This document shows, one piece after another, positions 37,226-46,907 of a stretch of 64,000 nucleotides of DNA. Within the stretch, counting starts at the first letter, position 1, and every line of letters starts with the position of its first letter. This DNA is from Paracoccus haematequi (GTDB taxonomy: Bacteria > Pseudomonadota > Alphaproteobacteria > Rhodobacterales > Rhodobacteraceae), in contig CAMCVS010000001.1 of the NCBI GenBank assembly GCA_945881965.1, positions 105,402 to 169,401 of the forward strand, in the 5' to 3' direction. The position numbers and the translations under genes were made by a program. The notes beneath the pieces were generated by a model. The model was not told where the DNA came from. It was given only the letters and a program-made list of their open reading frames with translations, and made no database searches.

Positions 37226-39148
37226 ATGACACTGCAAAACCTTGGTCTGACCTCGGCGGCCACGACAGATCTGCTGCGGATCGAGGATCTGCATGTGACA
37301 TTCCCGGTGCCGGGCGGCGAGATCAAGGCGCTGCAAGGCGTCGGCCTGCGGGTGATGCCGGGCAAGATCACGGCGCTGGTGGGCGAATCCGGGTCGGGCA
37401 AATCGGTGCTGGGCCAGGTCGTGCTTGGGTTGCAACCGCAATCGGCGCGGCTGTCGGGGCGGGTGCTGTTTACTGAGCCAGGGGCGACGGCACCCGTCAA
37501 CCTGCTGGACCTGCCGCGCGACGGGCGCAAGATCAGGGCCATTCGTGGCCGCCATATCGGCATGATCTTTCAGGAACCGATGACGTCGTTTTCCGCGCTG
37601 CACACCATCGGCAACCAGATCACCGAGGCGCTGCGCATCCATTCCCCGATGTCACCCAAGGAACAGCGCGAAAAGGCCGAGGCGATGCTGGCGCTGGTGG
37701 GGTTCACCAATCCCGCCCGCGTGTTCGACCTGTATCCGTTCGAATTGTCGGGCGGTATGCGCCAGCGCGCGATGATCGCGATGGCGCTGATCTGTGGCCC
37801 GTCGCTGTTGATCGCGGATGAACCGACCACGGCGCTGGACGTGACGATTCAGGCGCAGATCCTGACCCTGCTGCGCGATCTGCAACAGCGGCTGAACATG
37901 GCCATCCTGCTGATCACGCATGATCTGGGTGTGGTGGCGAATGTCGCCGATGAGGTGGTGGTGATTTACCGTGGCCACATCATGGAGGCGGGGCCGGTCG
38001 ATGCGATCTTTCGCCGTCCCGGTCATGCCTATCTCAAGGGGCTGATGACGGCGATCCCGCATTTCGGCATGGAACGCGGCGCGCGGCTGAAACCGCTGCG
38101 CGAGATCACCATCGACCGCGCGCCGTTGCAGCGCGCCATCGGGGCGGTGGCGGCACCGGCAGCGGCAAACGCGCCCGAGGTGGTGTTGTCGGTGCGCGAC
38201 CTGCGCAAGACGTTCCAGACCCGCAACCAGCAATGGCAGTTCTTTGGCACCGCGCCCACAGTCACCCCGGCGGTGGACGGTGTGGGCTTCGACATCCGGC
38301 GCGGCGAATGTCTGGGGCTGGTGGGCGAAAGCGGCTGCGGCAAGACCACGGTCAGCAAAATCCTGATGCGCGCGGTCACGCCGGATAGCGGCAGCATCAC
38401 CTTTGATGACGGGTCCGGCCCGGTTGATGTGCTGGGGGCCGAAGGGGCCGCCCTGCACCGGTTGCGCACCCGCATCCAGATGGTGTTTCAGGACCCGGTG
38501 TCGTCCCTGTCGCCGCGCATGACGGTGGGCAATATCCTGACCGAACCCTTGGAAATCCACGGCATCGGCACCGCCGAGACGCGCCGCGCCACGGCGGCCG
38601 CGCTGCTGGAGGCGATCGGGCTGAACAAATCCGACCGCAACCGCTATCCGCACAGCTTTTCCGGCGGACAGCGCCAGCGGATCGGCATCGCCCGCGCGCT
38701 GGCGCTTGCCCCCGGTCTGGTGATCTGCGACGAGCCGGTGTCGGCGCTGGACGTGTCGGTGCAGGCGCAAATCCTGAACATGCTCAAGGATTTGCAGCGC
38801 GACATGGGGCTGACATACCTGTTCATCTCGCATAATCTGGCGGTGGTGGATTACATGGCCGACCGGGTGGCGGTGATGTGGGCGGGCAAGATCGTCGAGA
38901 TCGCCCCGCGCGAAGTGATGATGCAGGCCCCGGTGCATCCCTATACCCGTGCGCTTTTGGCCGCCGTGCCGTTTCCCGACCTGAACCGCCCGCTGGATTT
39001 CGCCACGGTGGGGCGGTCCAGTGTGGACGCGGCGTCCGACTGGAAACCTGCGTTCCGCCCCGGCCAGCCGTTGCAACCGCTTGACCTTGGCCAGGGGCAT
39101 TTCGTGCTGGCCAGCCCGATGGCCGATATCGCGGAGATACGCGCATGA
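37226..39148 (+). CDS. Fused family-5 ABC ATPase (DppD-DppF fusion)
   Basis: This encodes 640 residues from ATG 37226, which follows GGGGGA; a TTG at 37169 and ATGs at 37178 and 37187 are alternatives. Two complete ATPase halves are present. The first (about 15-290) has GESGSGKS, LSGGMRQR, LLIADEPTTALD and ITHD. The second (about 325-600) has GESGCGKTT, FSGGQRQR, LVICDEPVSALD and ISHN. All catalytic residues look intact except that the second switch reads SHN, retaining the histidine. It powers the permeases encoded downstream and overlaps the binding-protein gene by four bases. Confidence 0.92.
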   Translation: MTLQNLGLTSAATTDLLRIEDLHVTFPVPGGEIKALQGVGLRVMPGKITALVGESGSGKSVLGQVVLGLQPQSARLSGRVLFTEPGATAPVNLLDLPRDGRKIRAIRGRHIGMIFQEPMTSFSALHTIGNQITEALRIHSPMSPKEQREKAEAMLALVGFTNPARVFDLYPFELSGGMRQRAMIAMALICGPSLLIADEPTTALDVTIQAQILTLLRDLQQRLNMAILLITHDLGVVANVADEVVVIYRGHIMEAGPVDAIFRRPGHAYLKGLMTAIPHFGMERGARLKPLREITIDRAPLQRAIGAVAAPAAANAPEVVLSVRDLRKTFQTRNQQWQFFGTAPTVTPAVDGVGFDIRRGECLGLVGESGCGKTTVSKILMRAVTPDSGSITFDDGSGPVDVLGAEGAALHRLRTRIQMVFQDPVSSLSPRMTVGNILTEPLEIHGIGTAETRRATAAALLEAIGLNKSDRNRYPHSFSGGQRQRIGIARALALAPGLVICDEPVSALDVSVQAQILNMLKDLQRDMGLTYLFISHNLAVVDYMADRVAVMWAGKIVEIAPREVMMQAPVHPYTRALLAAVPFPDLNRPLDFATVGRSSVDAASDWKPAFRPGQPLQPLDLGQGHFVLASPMADIAEIRA

Positions 39149-41016
39149 CCGGACGTTTCACGATCACCCGGCGCGCGGCGCTGGCGGGGATGCTGGGCGG
39201 GCTGGCCCTGCCTGCGCTGGCGCGCGCGCAGACGGCGACGGGCCTGCCCAGCAATCCGCGCGTCATCGACCTGCCCGCTTTGGGGCGCGAAACCGGGCGG
39301 CAGGGCGGCACGGTGCGGATGCTGATCGGCGGGCAGCGCGATGTGCGGTTTATCCCGATCAACAGCTATGCCCGGCTGGTGGGCTATGGCCCCGACCTGC
39401 AACTGCGGCCCGATATCCTTGCAGGCTATGAGGTGACGGGCGACCGCAGCTATACCTTCCACCTGCGCGCAGGCCATCGCTGGTCGGACGGCACGCCGTT
39501 CACCACCGAAGACTTCCGCTATTGCTGGGAGGACGTGATCAACAACAAAAAGCTCTACAAATCCGGCCCGCCGCCGGAATTGCTGGCAGGTGGCGCACCG
39601 CCCGTGTTCACGGTGATTGACGATGTGACAGTGCGCTTTGATTTCCCCGCACCGATGCCGGGGTTTCTGGCCGGTCTGGCCGCGCCGCTGCCCACGGTGC
39701 TGTTCATGCCGTCGGCCTATCTGCGCCAGTTCCACATCAAATATAACGACGAGGCGTCGCTGGCAAAACTGTCGGAACAGGAACGCGTCGATGACTGGCG
39801 CCGCCTGCATCTGAAGATGTCGCGGTCGATCCGGCCCGAAAACCCCGACCTGCCCACGCTGGAAGCGTGGTATCCGCGCACCAAACCACCCGCCGAGCAA
39901 TTCATCTTTGAGCGCAACCCGTATTTCCATCGCGTCGATCAGGCGGGCACGCAATTGCCTTATGTGGACCGGATCGTGTTGAACGTGTCGTCATCGGAAA
40001 TCATCACCGCCAAGACGGCAACGGGCGAAAGCGACCTGCAATCCAACGGCATCGCGTTTCCCGACTATACCCTGCTGAAAAAGGCGGAAAAGCTGCACCC
40101 GCTGCGCGTCGCGCTCTGGCGGAAATCGCAGGGGTCGGCGGTGGCGCTGCTTCCGAACCTGAATTGCGCCGACACCGTCTGGCGCGACCTGTTCCGCGAT
40201 GTGCGGATGCGGCGCGCGCTGTCGGTGGCGATCAACCGCGAGGAAATCAACAAGGCGCTGTTCTTTGGTCTGGGCACCGAGGCCGCAGATACCGTGTTGC
40301 CGGAAAGCCCGCTGTATCGCCCCGAATATGCCCGCGCTTGGGTGCAATATGACCCCGACATGGCCAATGGGCTCTTGGACGATCTGGGGCTGGGCGAACG
40401 CGGACCGGGCAAGATCCGGGTGCTGCCCGACGGGCGGCAGGCGGGGATCGTGGTGGAAACGGCCGGTGAAAGTGCCTTGGAAACAGATGTGCTGTCCTTG
40501 ATCCGCGATCATTACCGCGAGGTCGGGCTGGCCTTGTATATCCGCAGCTCGCAGCGCGACATTTTCCGCAGTCGCGCCCTGTCGGGGCAGGTGCAGATGT
40601 CGGTCTGGCAGGGGCTGGACAACGGGGTGCCGGACCAGCAAGTGTCGCCCGCGCCGCTGGCCCCGACCTCGGGCGATCAGTTGCAATGGCCGCTCTGGGG
40701 CAGTTGGTATGCCGCAGGCGGCGCGGCAGGCGAAGGCCCCGACCTGCCCGAGGCCAAGATGCTGCTGGATCTGGTCGCGCAATGGGACCGGTCGGATACG
40801 CCCGCCGCGCGCACCGCGATCTGGCATCAGATATTGCAGTTGCGCGCGGATCAGGTGTTTTCCATCGGCACGGTCAGCGGCGCGCTGCAACCCATCGTGC
40901 GGTCGGCGCGGCTGCGCAATGTGCCCGAACAGGGGCTGTATGGGTTCGAACCCACCAGCCAATTGGGGGCCTACCTTCCCGACACGTTCTTTTATGCCGA
41001 AGGTCCAAGCACATGA
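39145..41016 (+). CDS. Family-5 ABC substrate-binding protein, long oligosaccharide-type
   Basis: This encodes 623 residues, about 100 longer than typical dipeptide-binding proteins. The N-terminus has a Tat-like twin arginine (TITRRAALAGMLGGLALPALARA). Family blocks are YTFHLRAGHRWSDGTPFTTEDF, RRALSVAINREEINKALF and the long-form insertion between about 200 and 270 (LPTLEAWYPRTKPPAEQF). Long members with these permeases often import plant or microbial oligosaccharides. Its location inside an exopolysaccharide locus supports a glycan fragment as ligand. It is coupled by 4-base overlaps on both sides. Confidence 0.88.
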   Translation: MTGRFTITRRAALAGMLGGLALPALARAQTATGLPSNPRVIDLPALGRETGRQGGTVRMLIGGQRDVRFIPINSYARLVGYGPDLQLRPDILAGYEVTGDRSYTFHLRAGHRWSDGTPFTTEDFRYCWEDVINNKKLYKSGPPPELLAGGAPPVFTVIDDVTVRFDFPAPMPGFLAGLAAPLPTVLFMPSAYLRQFHIKYNDEASLAKLSEQERVDDWRRLHLKMSRSIRPENPDLPTLEAWYPRTKPPAEQFIFERNPYFHRVDQAGTQLPYVDRIVLNVSSSEIITAKTATGESDLQSNGIAFPDYTLLKKAEKLHPLRVALWRKSQGSAVALLPNLNCADTVWRDLFRDVRMRRALSVAINREEINKALFFGLGTEAADTVLPESPLYRPEYARAWVQYDPDMANGLLDDLGLGERGPGKIRVLPDGRQAGIVVETAGESALETDVLSLIRDHYREVGLALYIRSSQRDIFRSRALSGQVQMSVWQGLDNGVPDQQVSPAPLAPTSGDQLQWPLWGSWYAAGGAAGEGPDLPEAKMLLDLVAQWDRSDTPAARTAIWHQILQLRADQVFSIGTVSGALQPIVRSARLRNVPEQGLYGFEPTSQLGAYLPDTFFYAEGPST

Positions 41017-42011
41017 CCGGCTATATCCTGCGCCGTATCCTGACCATGATCCCGACGCTGTTTCTGGTGTCGCTGTTGGTGTTCCTGATCATCGAACTGC
41101 CCCCTGGCGACTATTTCGAAAGCTATGTCGCGGAATTGAAAGCCTTGGGCGAAGAGGCCGATCTGGCCGAGATCGAGATTCTGCGTGACCGCTATGGCTT
41201 TGATCAGCCGCAGTATATCCGTTACCTGCGCTGGGTCGGCGGCATGTTCGTAGGCGATTTCGGATATAGTTTCGAATATCGCCTGCCGGTGAACGAGGTC
41301 GTGGGCGACCGGCTGTGGCTGACCATCGTGCTGTCTTTCATCACCATCATTTTCACCTGGGCGCTGGCCTTTCCCATCGGCATGTATTCTGCCACCCACC
41401 AGTATAGCTGGGGCGATTACGGCGTCACGTTTCTGGGGCTGATCGGGGTGGCGATCCCGAATTTCATGCTGGCGCTGATCATGATGTATTTCGCCAATAT
41501 CTGGTTCGGCCTGTCCATCGGTAACCTGATGGACCGCGAATACCTGAACCAGCCGATGAGCTGGGACAAGGCGATGTCGATCCTGTCGCATATCTGGATC
41601 CCCGTGGTGATCATCGGCACCGCAGGCACCGCAGGGATGGTGCGGCGGCTGCGCGCCAACCTGCTGGACGAGTTGCAGAAACAATACGTCACCACCGCGC
41701 GCGCCAAGGGGCTGGAACCGGGCCGCGTGCTGCGGAAATACCCGCTGCGCAATGCGCTGAACTTTTTCATCTCAGACATTGGCTCGATCCTGCCTGCAAT
41801 GATCTCGGGCGCCGAGGTGACGGCCATCGTTCTGTCCCTTGAAACCACCGGGCCGATGCTGATCCGGGCGCTGCAAAGTCAGGACATGTATCTTGCGGGG
41901 TCGTTCCTGATGTTTCTGGCATTCCTGACGGTGATAGGTGTGCTGATTTCCGATATCGCGCTGGCGCTTCTGGACCCGCGCATCCGGCTGGGCAAGGGAA
42001 GCGCGAAATGA
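41013..42011 (+). CDS. ABC permease, DppB type (oligosaccharide subgroup)
   Basis: This encodes 332 residues with six helices. It starts MTGYILRRILTMIPTLFLVS and carries VFLIIELPPGDYFESYVAELK, a variant of the usual NLxPGDP segment, where PPGDY is characteristic of the oligosaccharide-importing subgroup as I know it. The EAA loop is TARAKGLEPGRVLRKYPLRNAL. Start and stop overlap the neighbouring genes by four bases. Confidence 0.9.
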   Translation: MTGYILRRILTMIPTLFLVSLLVFLIIELPPGDYFESYVAELKALGEEADLAEIEILRDRYGFDQPQYIRYLRWVGGMFVGDFGYSFEYRLPVNEVVGDRLWLTIVLSFITIIFTWALAFPIGMYSATHQYSWGDYGVTFLGLIGVAIPNFMLALIMMYFANIWFGLSIGNLMDREYLNQPMSWDKAMSILSHIWIPVVIIGTAGTAGMVRRLRANLLDELQKQYVTTARAKGLEPGRVLRKYPLRNALNFFISDIGSILPAMISGAEVTAIVLSLETTGPMLIRALQSQDMYLAGSFLMFLAFLTVIGVLISDIALALLDPRIRLGKGSAK

Positions 42012-43189
42012 CCGTCACCGCACAGACCCCGAACGGATTGCCCGAACCCGGCGCGCCCTTGGGGCATTTCATCTCGGATCGTGCCTTTGATCCCAACGCG
42101 GGCGACGGTCGTTCCGGTGCGATGGCCGAGGCCTCGCAGCGCCAGTTGATGTGGTGGCAATTCCGCCGTCACAAGGTGGCGGTGGCGTCGCTGGTGTTTC
42201 TGCTGGTGCTGTATGCCAGCATCCTGATCACCGAATTTCTGGCACCTTATCATCAGGATAGCCGCAACCTTGATTTCATCTATGCCCCGCCGCAGGCCAT
42301 TCACCTGTTCCATGACGGGCGCTTTGTCGGGCCATTCGTCTATGGCCGCAGCCAGTCGCTGGACATGGACACGCTGCGCCGAGTTTATACGCCGACGGAC
42401 GAGGTGCAAAAGCTGCGGTTTTTCTGCCGGGGCGACGATTACATGTTCTGGGGGCTGATACCCGCCGACCGCCATCTGGTCTGCCCTGCGGAAAACGGCC
42501 AGTTCTTTCTCTTGGGCACCGACCGGCTGGGCCGCGATGTGCTGTCGCGCACGATCTATGGCGCGCGCATCTCGCTGACCATCGGCATCCTTGGCGTGAC
42601 CATGAGCTTCGTGCTGGGCATCGTCATCGGCGGGCTGGCGGGCTATCACGGCGGCTGGTTCGACGCGGTGACGCAGCGCGTGACCGAGGTGCTGCAATCC
42701 ATCCCGTCGATCCCGCTGTGGATGGCGCTGGCCGCGATCATTCCCATCACCTGGAGCCCGCTGTTGGTTTACGTCGGCATCACTGTCATTCTGGGCCTCT
42801 TGGACTGGACTGGGCTGGCGCGCGCGGTGCGGTCGAAACTCTTGTCGCTCCGCGAAGAGGATTACGTGCTTGCGGCCCGGCTGATGGGGGCGGGGTCGGC
42901 GCGCATCATCGGGCGGCACATGGTGCCGGGGTTCATGTCGCACCTGATCGCCACCGCAACGCTGACCATTCCGGGCATGATCCTTGGCGAAACTGCGCTG
43001 TCCTTCCTGGGCATCGGCCTGCGCCCGCCGATCACCAGCTGGGGCATCTTGCTGACCGAGGCGCGCAGCGTGAACATCATCGCGCTTTATCCGTGGCTGA
43101 TGTTCCCGGTCATTCCGGTGATCCTTGTGGTGCTGGCCTTTAATTTTCTGGGTGACGGGTTACGCGATGCCGCTGATCCGTATAAGTGA
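42008..43189 (+). CDS. ABC permease, DppC type with large periplasmic insertion
   Basis: This encodes 393 residues, roughly 100 more than common DppC proteins. The extra sequence is a periplasmic segment between helix 1 and the usual LGTDRLGRDVLSRTIYGARIS (about residues 75-175), containing YAPPQAIHLFHDGRFVGPFV, FFCRGDDYMFWG and HLVCPAENGQFF with two cysteines. The EAA loop is AARLMGAGSARIIGRHMVPGFM. This long form accompanies the long binding proteins of the oligosaccharide group. It is the last gene of the operon. Confidence 0.9.
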   Translation: MTVTAQTPNGLPEPGAPLGHFISDRAFDPNAGDGRSGAMAEASQRQLMWWQFRRHKVAVASLVFLLVLYASILITEFLAPYHQDSRNLDFIYAPPQAIHLFHDGRFVGPFVYGRSQSLDMDTLRRVYTPTDEVQKLRFFCRGDDYMFWGLIPADRHLVCPAENGQFFLLGTDRLGRDVLSRTIYGARISLTIGILGVTMSFVLGIVIGGLAGYHGGWFDAVTQRVTEVLQSIPSIPLWMALAAIIPITWSPLLVYVGITVILGLLDWTGLARAVRSKLLSLREEDYVLAARLMGAGSARIIGRHMVPGFMSHLIATATLTIPGMILGETALSFLGIGLRPPITSWGILLTEARSVNIIALYPWLMFPVIPVILVVLAFNFLGDGLRDAADPYK

Positions 43190-43282
43190 CCACAAATTAA
43201 CTTACCTCAGGCGACAGGGCCGGTTAATGGCGCAGTCATATTTCGTTCAGGGGCCGTTGCCCCGTTTGCCGGAACCGCCCCG

Positions 43283-44512
43283 ATGAAAGACCGCCTCAAA
43301 AACGCCCGTGTGCTGATGTATAGCCACGACACCTTTGGCCTTGGCCACCTGCGCCGCTGCCGCACCATCGCCCACGCGCTGGTGCAGGATTATCGCGGCA
43401 TGATGGTGCTGATCATCTCGGGGTCACAGATCGCGGGCGCGTTCGATTACCGGTCACGCGTCGATTTCGTGAAAATTCCCAGCGTGATCAAGCTGCGCAA
43501 TGGCGAATACACGTCCTTGTCGGAACATATCGACGTGCAGGACACCATCGACATGCGCCGTTCGATCATCCGCCACACCGCCGAAAGTTTCAAACCCGAC
43601 ATCTTCATCGTGGACAAGGAACCGATGGGCCTGCGCGGCGAGGTCGAGGACACGCTCGCCTATCTCAAGGATCAGGGCACCACGCTGATCCTCGGGCTGC
43701 GCGATGTGATGGACGCGCCGCGCCTGTTGGACGCCGAATGGCGGCGCAACAACGTGCTGGCCAAGATCGACCGCTATTACGATCAGATCTGGGTCTATGG
43801 CCCGCCCGATTTCCACGATCCGCTGGCCGGGCTGGACGTGCCGCCGGGTGTGACCGAACGGATGAATTTCGTGGGGTTTCTGGAACGCAGCGCGCATGAA
43901 ACCAAGGTGTCGCTCAATCAGCCGGACGGGTCTTATATTCTGGTCACAACGGGGGGCGGCGGCGATGGGGCCGACCTGATCGAGGATGTGCTGAACGCCT
44001 ATCTGCATGATCCGGCGCTGACGGAACGCGCGCTGATCGTGCTGGGCCCTTACATGGCCGCCGACCGCCGCGCCGAATTCATGGCGATGGGCCAGCGCAT
44101 CCCCCATGTCGAGGTGATCGAGTTTGATACCCGCATGGAGGAACTCATCGCCGGGTCCAAGGCCGTGGTTGCGATGGGCGGCTACAACACGTTCTGCGAA
44201 ATCCTGTCCTTTGACAAACCGGCGCTGATCGTGCCGCGCACCACCCCGCGCGAGGAACAATTGCTGCGCGCGACACGGGCCACCGAATTGGGTATGATCG
44301 ACATGCTGCTGCCCGAACATGCCAGCGACCCCGCCCGCATGGCGGCGGCCTTGCGCGCGCTGGCGCATCGCAACCGGCCCTCGCAGGGGTGGCCGGGGCT
44401 GCGGCTGGACGGGTTGGCGCGGATTTCGGGGCTGATCGGCGAGGATTTGCGTCAGCGCAGCGCGATGCTGGACATGCCCCCCGTGCGCCATGTCATCGGG
44501 ACCGCGAAGTGA
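43283..44512 (+). CDS. GT-B-fold glycosyltransferase (GT28/MurG-like)
   Basis: This encodes 409 residues. The N-terminus VLMYSHDTFGLGHLRRCRTIAHAL has the glycine-histidine acceptor loop of MurG-like enzymes, and the C-terminal domain shows VTTGGGGDGADLIEDVL and VVAMGGYNTFCEILSFDKPALIVPR, the nucleotide-sugar-binding region. There is no signal peptide. It is the first gene of three overlapping glycosyltransferase genes, with a 93-base non-coding stretch before it that should hold the promoter. Confidence 0.85.
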   Translation: MKDRLKNARVLMYSHDTFGLGHLRRCRTIAHALVQDYRGMMVLIISGSQIAGAFDYRSRVDFVKIPSVIKLRNGEYTSLSEHIDVQDTIDMRRSIIRHTAESFKPDIFIVDKEPMGLRGEVEDTLAYLKDQGTTLILGLRDVMDAPRLLDAEWRRNNVLAKIDRYYDQIWVYGPPDFHDPLAGLDVPPGVTERMNFVGFLERSAHETKVSLNQPDGSYILVTTGGGGDGADLIEDVLNAYLHDPALTERALIVLGPYMAADRRAEFMAMGQRIPHVEVIEFDTRMEELIAGSKAVVAMGGYNTFCEILSFDKPALIVPRTTPREEQLLRATRATELGMIDMLLPEHASDPARMAAALRALAHRNRPSQGWPGLRLDGLARISGLIGEDLRQRSAMLDMPPVRHVIGTAK

Positions 44513-45750
44513 CACGACCGCGACTTGTGGTAGTGGTCAAGGGCTATCCCCGGCTGTCCGAGACATTCATCGCGCAGGAATTGCGCGGGCTGGAACTGGC
44601 GGGGTTCGATCTGGTGATCGTGTCGCTGCGCAGGCCCACGGACACCAAACGCCACGCGGTGCATGACGAGATCACGGCCCCGGTGATGTATCTGCCGGAA
44701 TACCTGCGCGATGACCCTTTGCGCGTGGCGCGGGGGTTGTGGGTGGCGCTGCGGCATCGCGGGTTCTGGCGCCTGTTGCCGGGATTTCTGCGCGATCTGT
44801 GGCGCGACCCCAGCCGCAACCGGGTGCGCCGTCTGGGTCAGGCGGCGGTGCTGGTGGCGGAATGGCCCAAAGGTGGCCATTGGCTGCATGCGCATTTCAT
44901 CCATACGCCTGCGTCTGTCGCGGATTATGCGGCGCGGATCAGGGGCATGGGATGGTCGGTGTCGGCCCATGCCAAGGATATCTGGACCTCGCCGGATTGG
45001 GACTTGCAGGGCAAACTGGCGCGCGCGTCATGGGCGGTGACCTGCACCGCCACGGGGCATAGCCACCTGCAAGCCTTGGCCGCTGATGCCGCCCGCGTCC
45101 ATCTCAGTTATCATGGCCTGAACCTTGACCGCTTTCCGCCCTTTGACGCCCCGCGCGCCCTGCGCGATGGCCGCGACCCCGCCGACCCGGTGCAGATCGT
45201 CAGCGTCGGCCGCGCTGTGCCGAAAAAGGGCTATGACGTGCTGTTGCGCGCGCTGGCGGCCCTGCCCAATGATCTGCATTGGCGGTTCACCCATCTGGGC
45301 GGCGGCGGTGAATTGCAGATGCTGCGGATGCTGGCCGAGACGCTGGGTATCGCCGGGCGCTGTGACTGGGTCGGCGCGGTGGACCAGATACAGGTGATTG
45401 CGGCCTACCGCCGCGCGGATATCTTTGCGCTGGCGTGTCGCATTACGCCCGACGGTGATCGCGATGGCCTGCCCAATGTCATCGTCGAGGCATCCAGCCA
45501 GCAGTTGGCCTGCGTCGCCACCGATATCTCGGGCATCCCGGAGCTGATCACCGATGGCGTCACCGGCTGGCTGGCCCCGCCTGAGGATGCGGCGGGCTTT
45601 GCCGCCGCGCTGGCGGCAGCGATCCGCGACCCGGACGCGCGCGCGGCGCGCGGCGCGGCGGCGGATCATCAGGTGCGCGCCCATCTGGATTACCACGCCA
45701 GCATCGCCGCTCTGACCCGTCTGTTCGACCCTGACGGCATCCGGTCATGA
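44509..45750 (+). CDS. Glycosyltransferase family 4
   Basis: This encodes 413 residues from a GTG overlapping the previous stop (GTGA). The opening VVVVKGYPRLSETFIAQELRGLELAG is the exopolysaccharide GT4 type (colanic acid WcaL-like). The donor-binding half has VSVGRAVPKKGYDVLLRAL, LGGGGELQMLRML and the E-x7-E-like region DGDRDGLPNVIVEASS. The enzyme adds a sugar to a lipid-linked repeat unit in the cytoplasm. It overlaps the next gene by four bases. Confidence 0.88.
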   Translation: MTRPRLVVVVKGYPRLSETFIAQELRGLELAGFDLVIVSLRRPTDTKRHAVHDEITAPVMYLPEYLRDDPLRVARGLWVALRHRGFWRLLPGFLRDLWRDPSRNRVRRLGQAAVLVAEWPKGGHWLHAHFIHTPASVADYAARIRGMGWSVSAHAKDIWTSPDWDLQGKLARASWAVTCTATGHSHLQALAADAARVHLSYHGLNLDRFPPFDAPRALRDGRDPADPVQIVSVGRAVPKKGYDVLLRALAALPNDLHWRFTHLGGGGELQMLRMLAETLGIAGRCDWVGAVDQIQVIAAYRRADIFALACRITPDGDRDGLPNVIVEASSQQLACVATDISGIPELITDGVTGWLAPPEDAAGFAAALAAAIRDPDARAARGAAADHQVRAHLDYHASIAALTRLFDPDGIRS

Positions 45751-46907
45751 CGACATGCGTTTTCTTTTATGTCCAGCACCTGCTGGGCATCGGCCATCTG
45801 GCCCGCGCCAGCCGGATCGCATCCGCCGTGCAGGCGCGCGGCATGGCGGTGACGCTGGTAACTGGCGGCTTGCCCGTCGCGGGGTTTCCGCCCACTGGGC
45901 TGGATCATGTCGCGCTGCCCCCCTTGGCGGTCAGCGATGGCGATTTCGCGGGGCTGGTGGATGGCACCGGCAATCCGGCAGACGCCGCCTATCTGGACGC
46001 GCGCCGCGCGGCGCTGCTGGCCGCGTTTGACCGGCTGCGCCCCGATGTGGTGATCACCGAGGCGTTCCCCTTTGGCCGCCGTCAGGTGCGGTTCGAACTC
46101 TTGCCGCTGCTGGCGGCGATTGCGGTGGCGCGCCCGCGCCCGATCCTGTTGGCCTCTGTGCGCGACATCCTGCAACAACGCGCCAAGCCGGGGCGCGACG
46201 CGGACACCGTCGATCTGGTGCGCGCGCATTACGATCGTGTGCTGGTGCATGGCGACCCGGCCTTTGCCGCGCTTGGCGACACATTCCCGCTGGCGGATCA
46301 GATCGCGGACAAGGTGATCCATACCGGGCTGGTGTGCCCGCCGGTGCCGGTTCCCGCGCCGGAACGGTTCGACATCGTTGTGTCCGCAGGCGGCGGCGCG
46401 GTCGGGGCGGGGCTGGTGCGCGCGGCGCTGGCGGCGGTGGCCTTGCGCCCCGCGTTGGACCGTGTGCTGGTGATCACCGGGCCGAACCTGCCGCAGGCGG
46501 ACTATGACGCGCTGGCCGCGCTGGCCCCGCCTGCCGTCACGCTCTGCCGGTTCCGCAGCGATTTCGCAGCACTGCTGGCCTCTGCGCGGCTGTCGGTATC
46601 GCAGGCGGGCTATAACACCGTGGCCGACATAGTGCAGGCCGGGTGCCGCGCGGTGCTGGTGCCGTTTGCCGCAGGCGGCGAGACGGAACAGACCGACCGC
46701 GCGACGCGCCTGCATCAGGCGGGCCGCGCGGTGATGCTGGCGGAGGCTGACCTGAGCGGCCCCGCGATGGCCACGGCCATTGACCGCGCATTGGCGCAGG
46801 ACATCACGGCGGCGGGTCGCCTTGCACAGACCGATGGCGCAGCGCGCGTGGCAGACATCATCGCAGACCTGATGGCCGCGCGCGCGGATCAGACCGAAAT
46901 CACCTGA
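45747..46907 (+). CDS. GT-B-fold glycosyltransferase (GT28/MurG-like)
   Basis: This encodes 386 residues. Its N-terminus VFFYVQHLLGIGHLARASRIASAV matches the same acceptor-loop pattern as the 43283 product, and the donor site is VSAGGGAVGAGLVRAAL plus VSQAGYNTVADIVQAGCRAVLVPF. It is therefore a paralogue or partner of the first gene in the trio, and the two may work sequentially on one glycan. Its last 19 bases overlap the 3' end of the opposing MBL gene. Confidence 0.85.
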   Translation: MTTCVFFYVQHLLGIGHLARASRIASAVQARGMAVTLVTGGLPVAGFPPTGLDHVALPPLAVSDGDFAGLVDGTGNPADAAYLDARRAALLAAFDRLRPDVVITEAFPFGRRQVRFELLPLLAAIAVARPRPILLASVRDILQQRAKPGRDADTVDLVRAHYDRVLVHGDPAFAALGDTFPLADQIADKVIHTGLVCPPVPVPAPERFDIVVSAGGGAVGAGLVRAALAAVALRPALDRVLVITGPNLPQADYDALAALAPPAVTLCRFRSDFAALLASARLSVSQAGYNTVADIVQAGCRAVLVPFAAGGETEQTDRATRLHQAGRAVMLAEADLSGPAMATAIDRALAQDITAAGRLAQTDGAARVADIIADLMAARADQTEIT

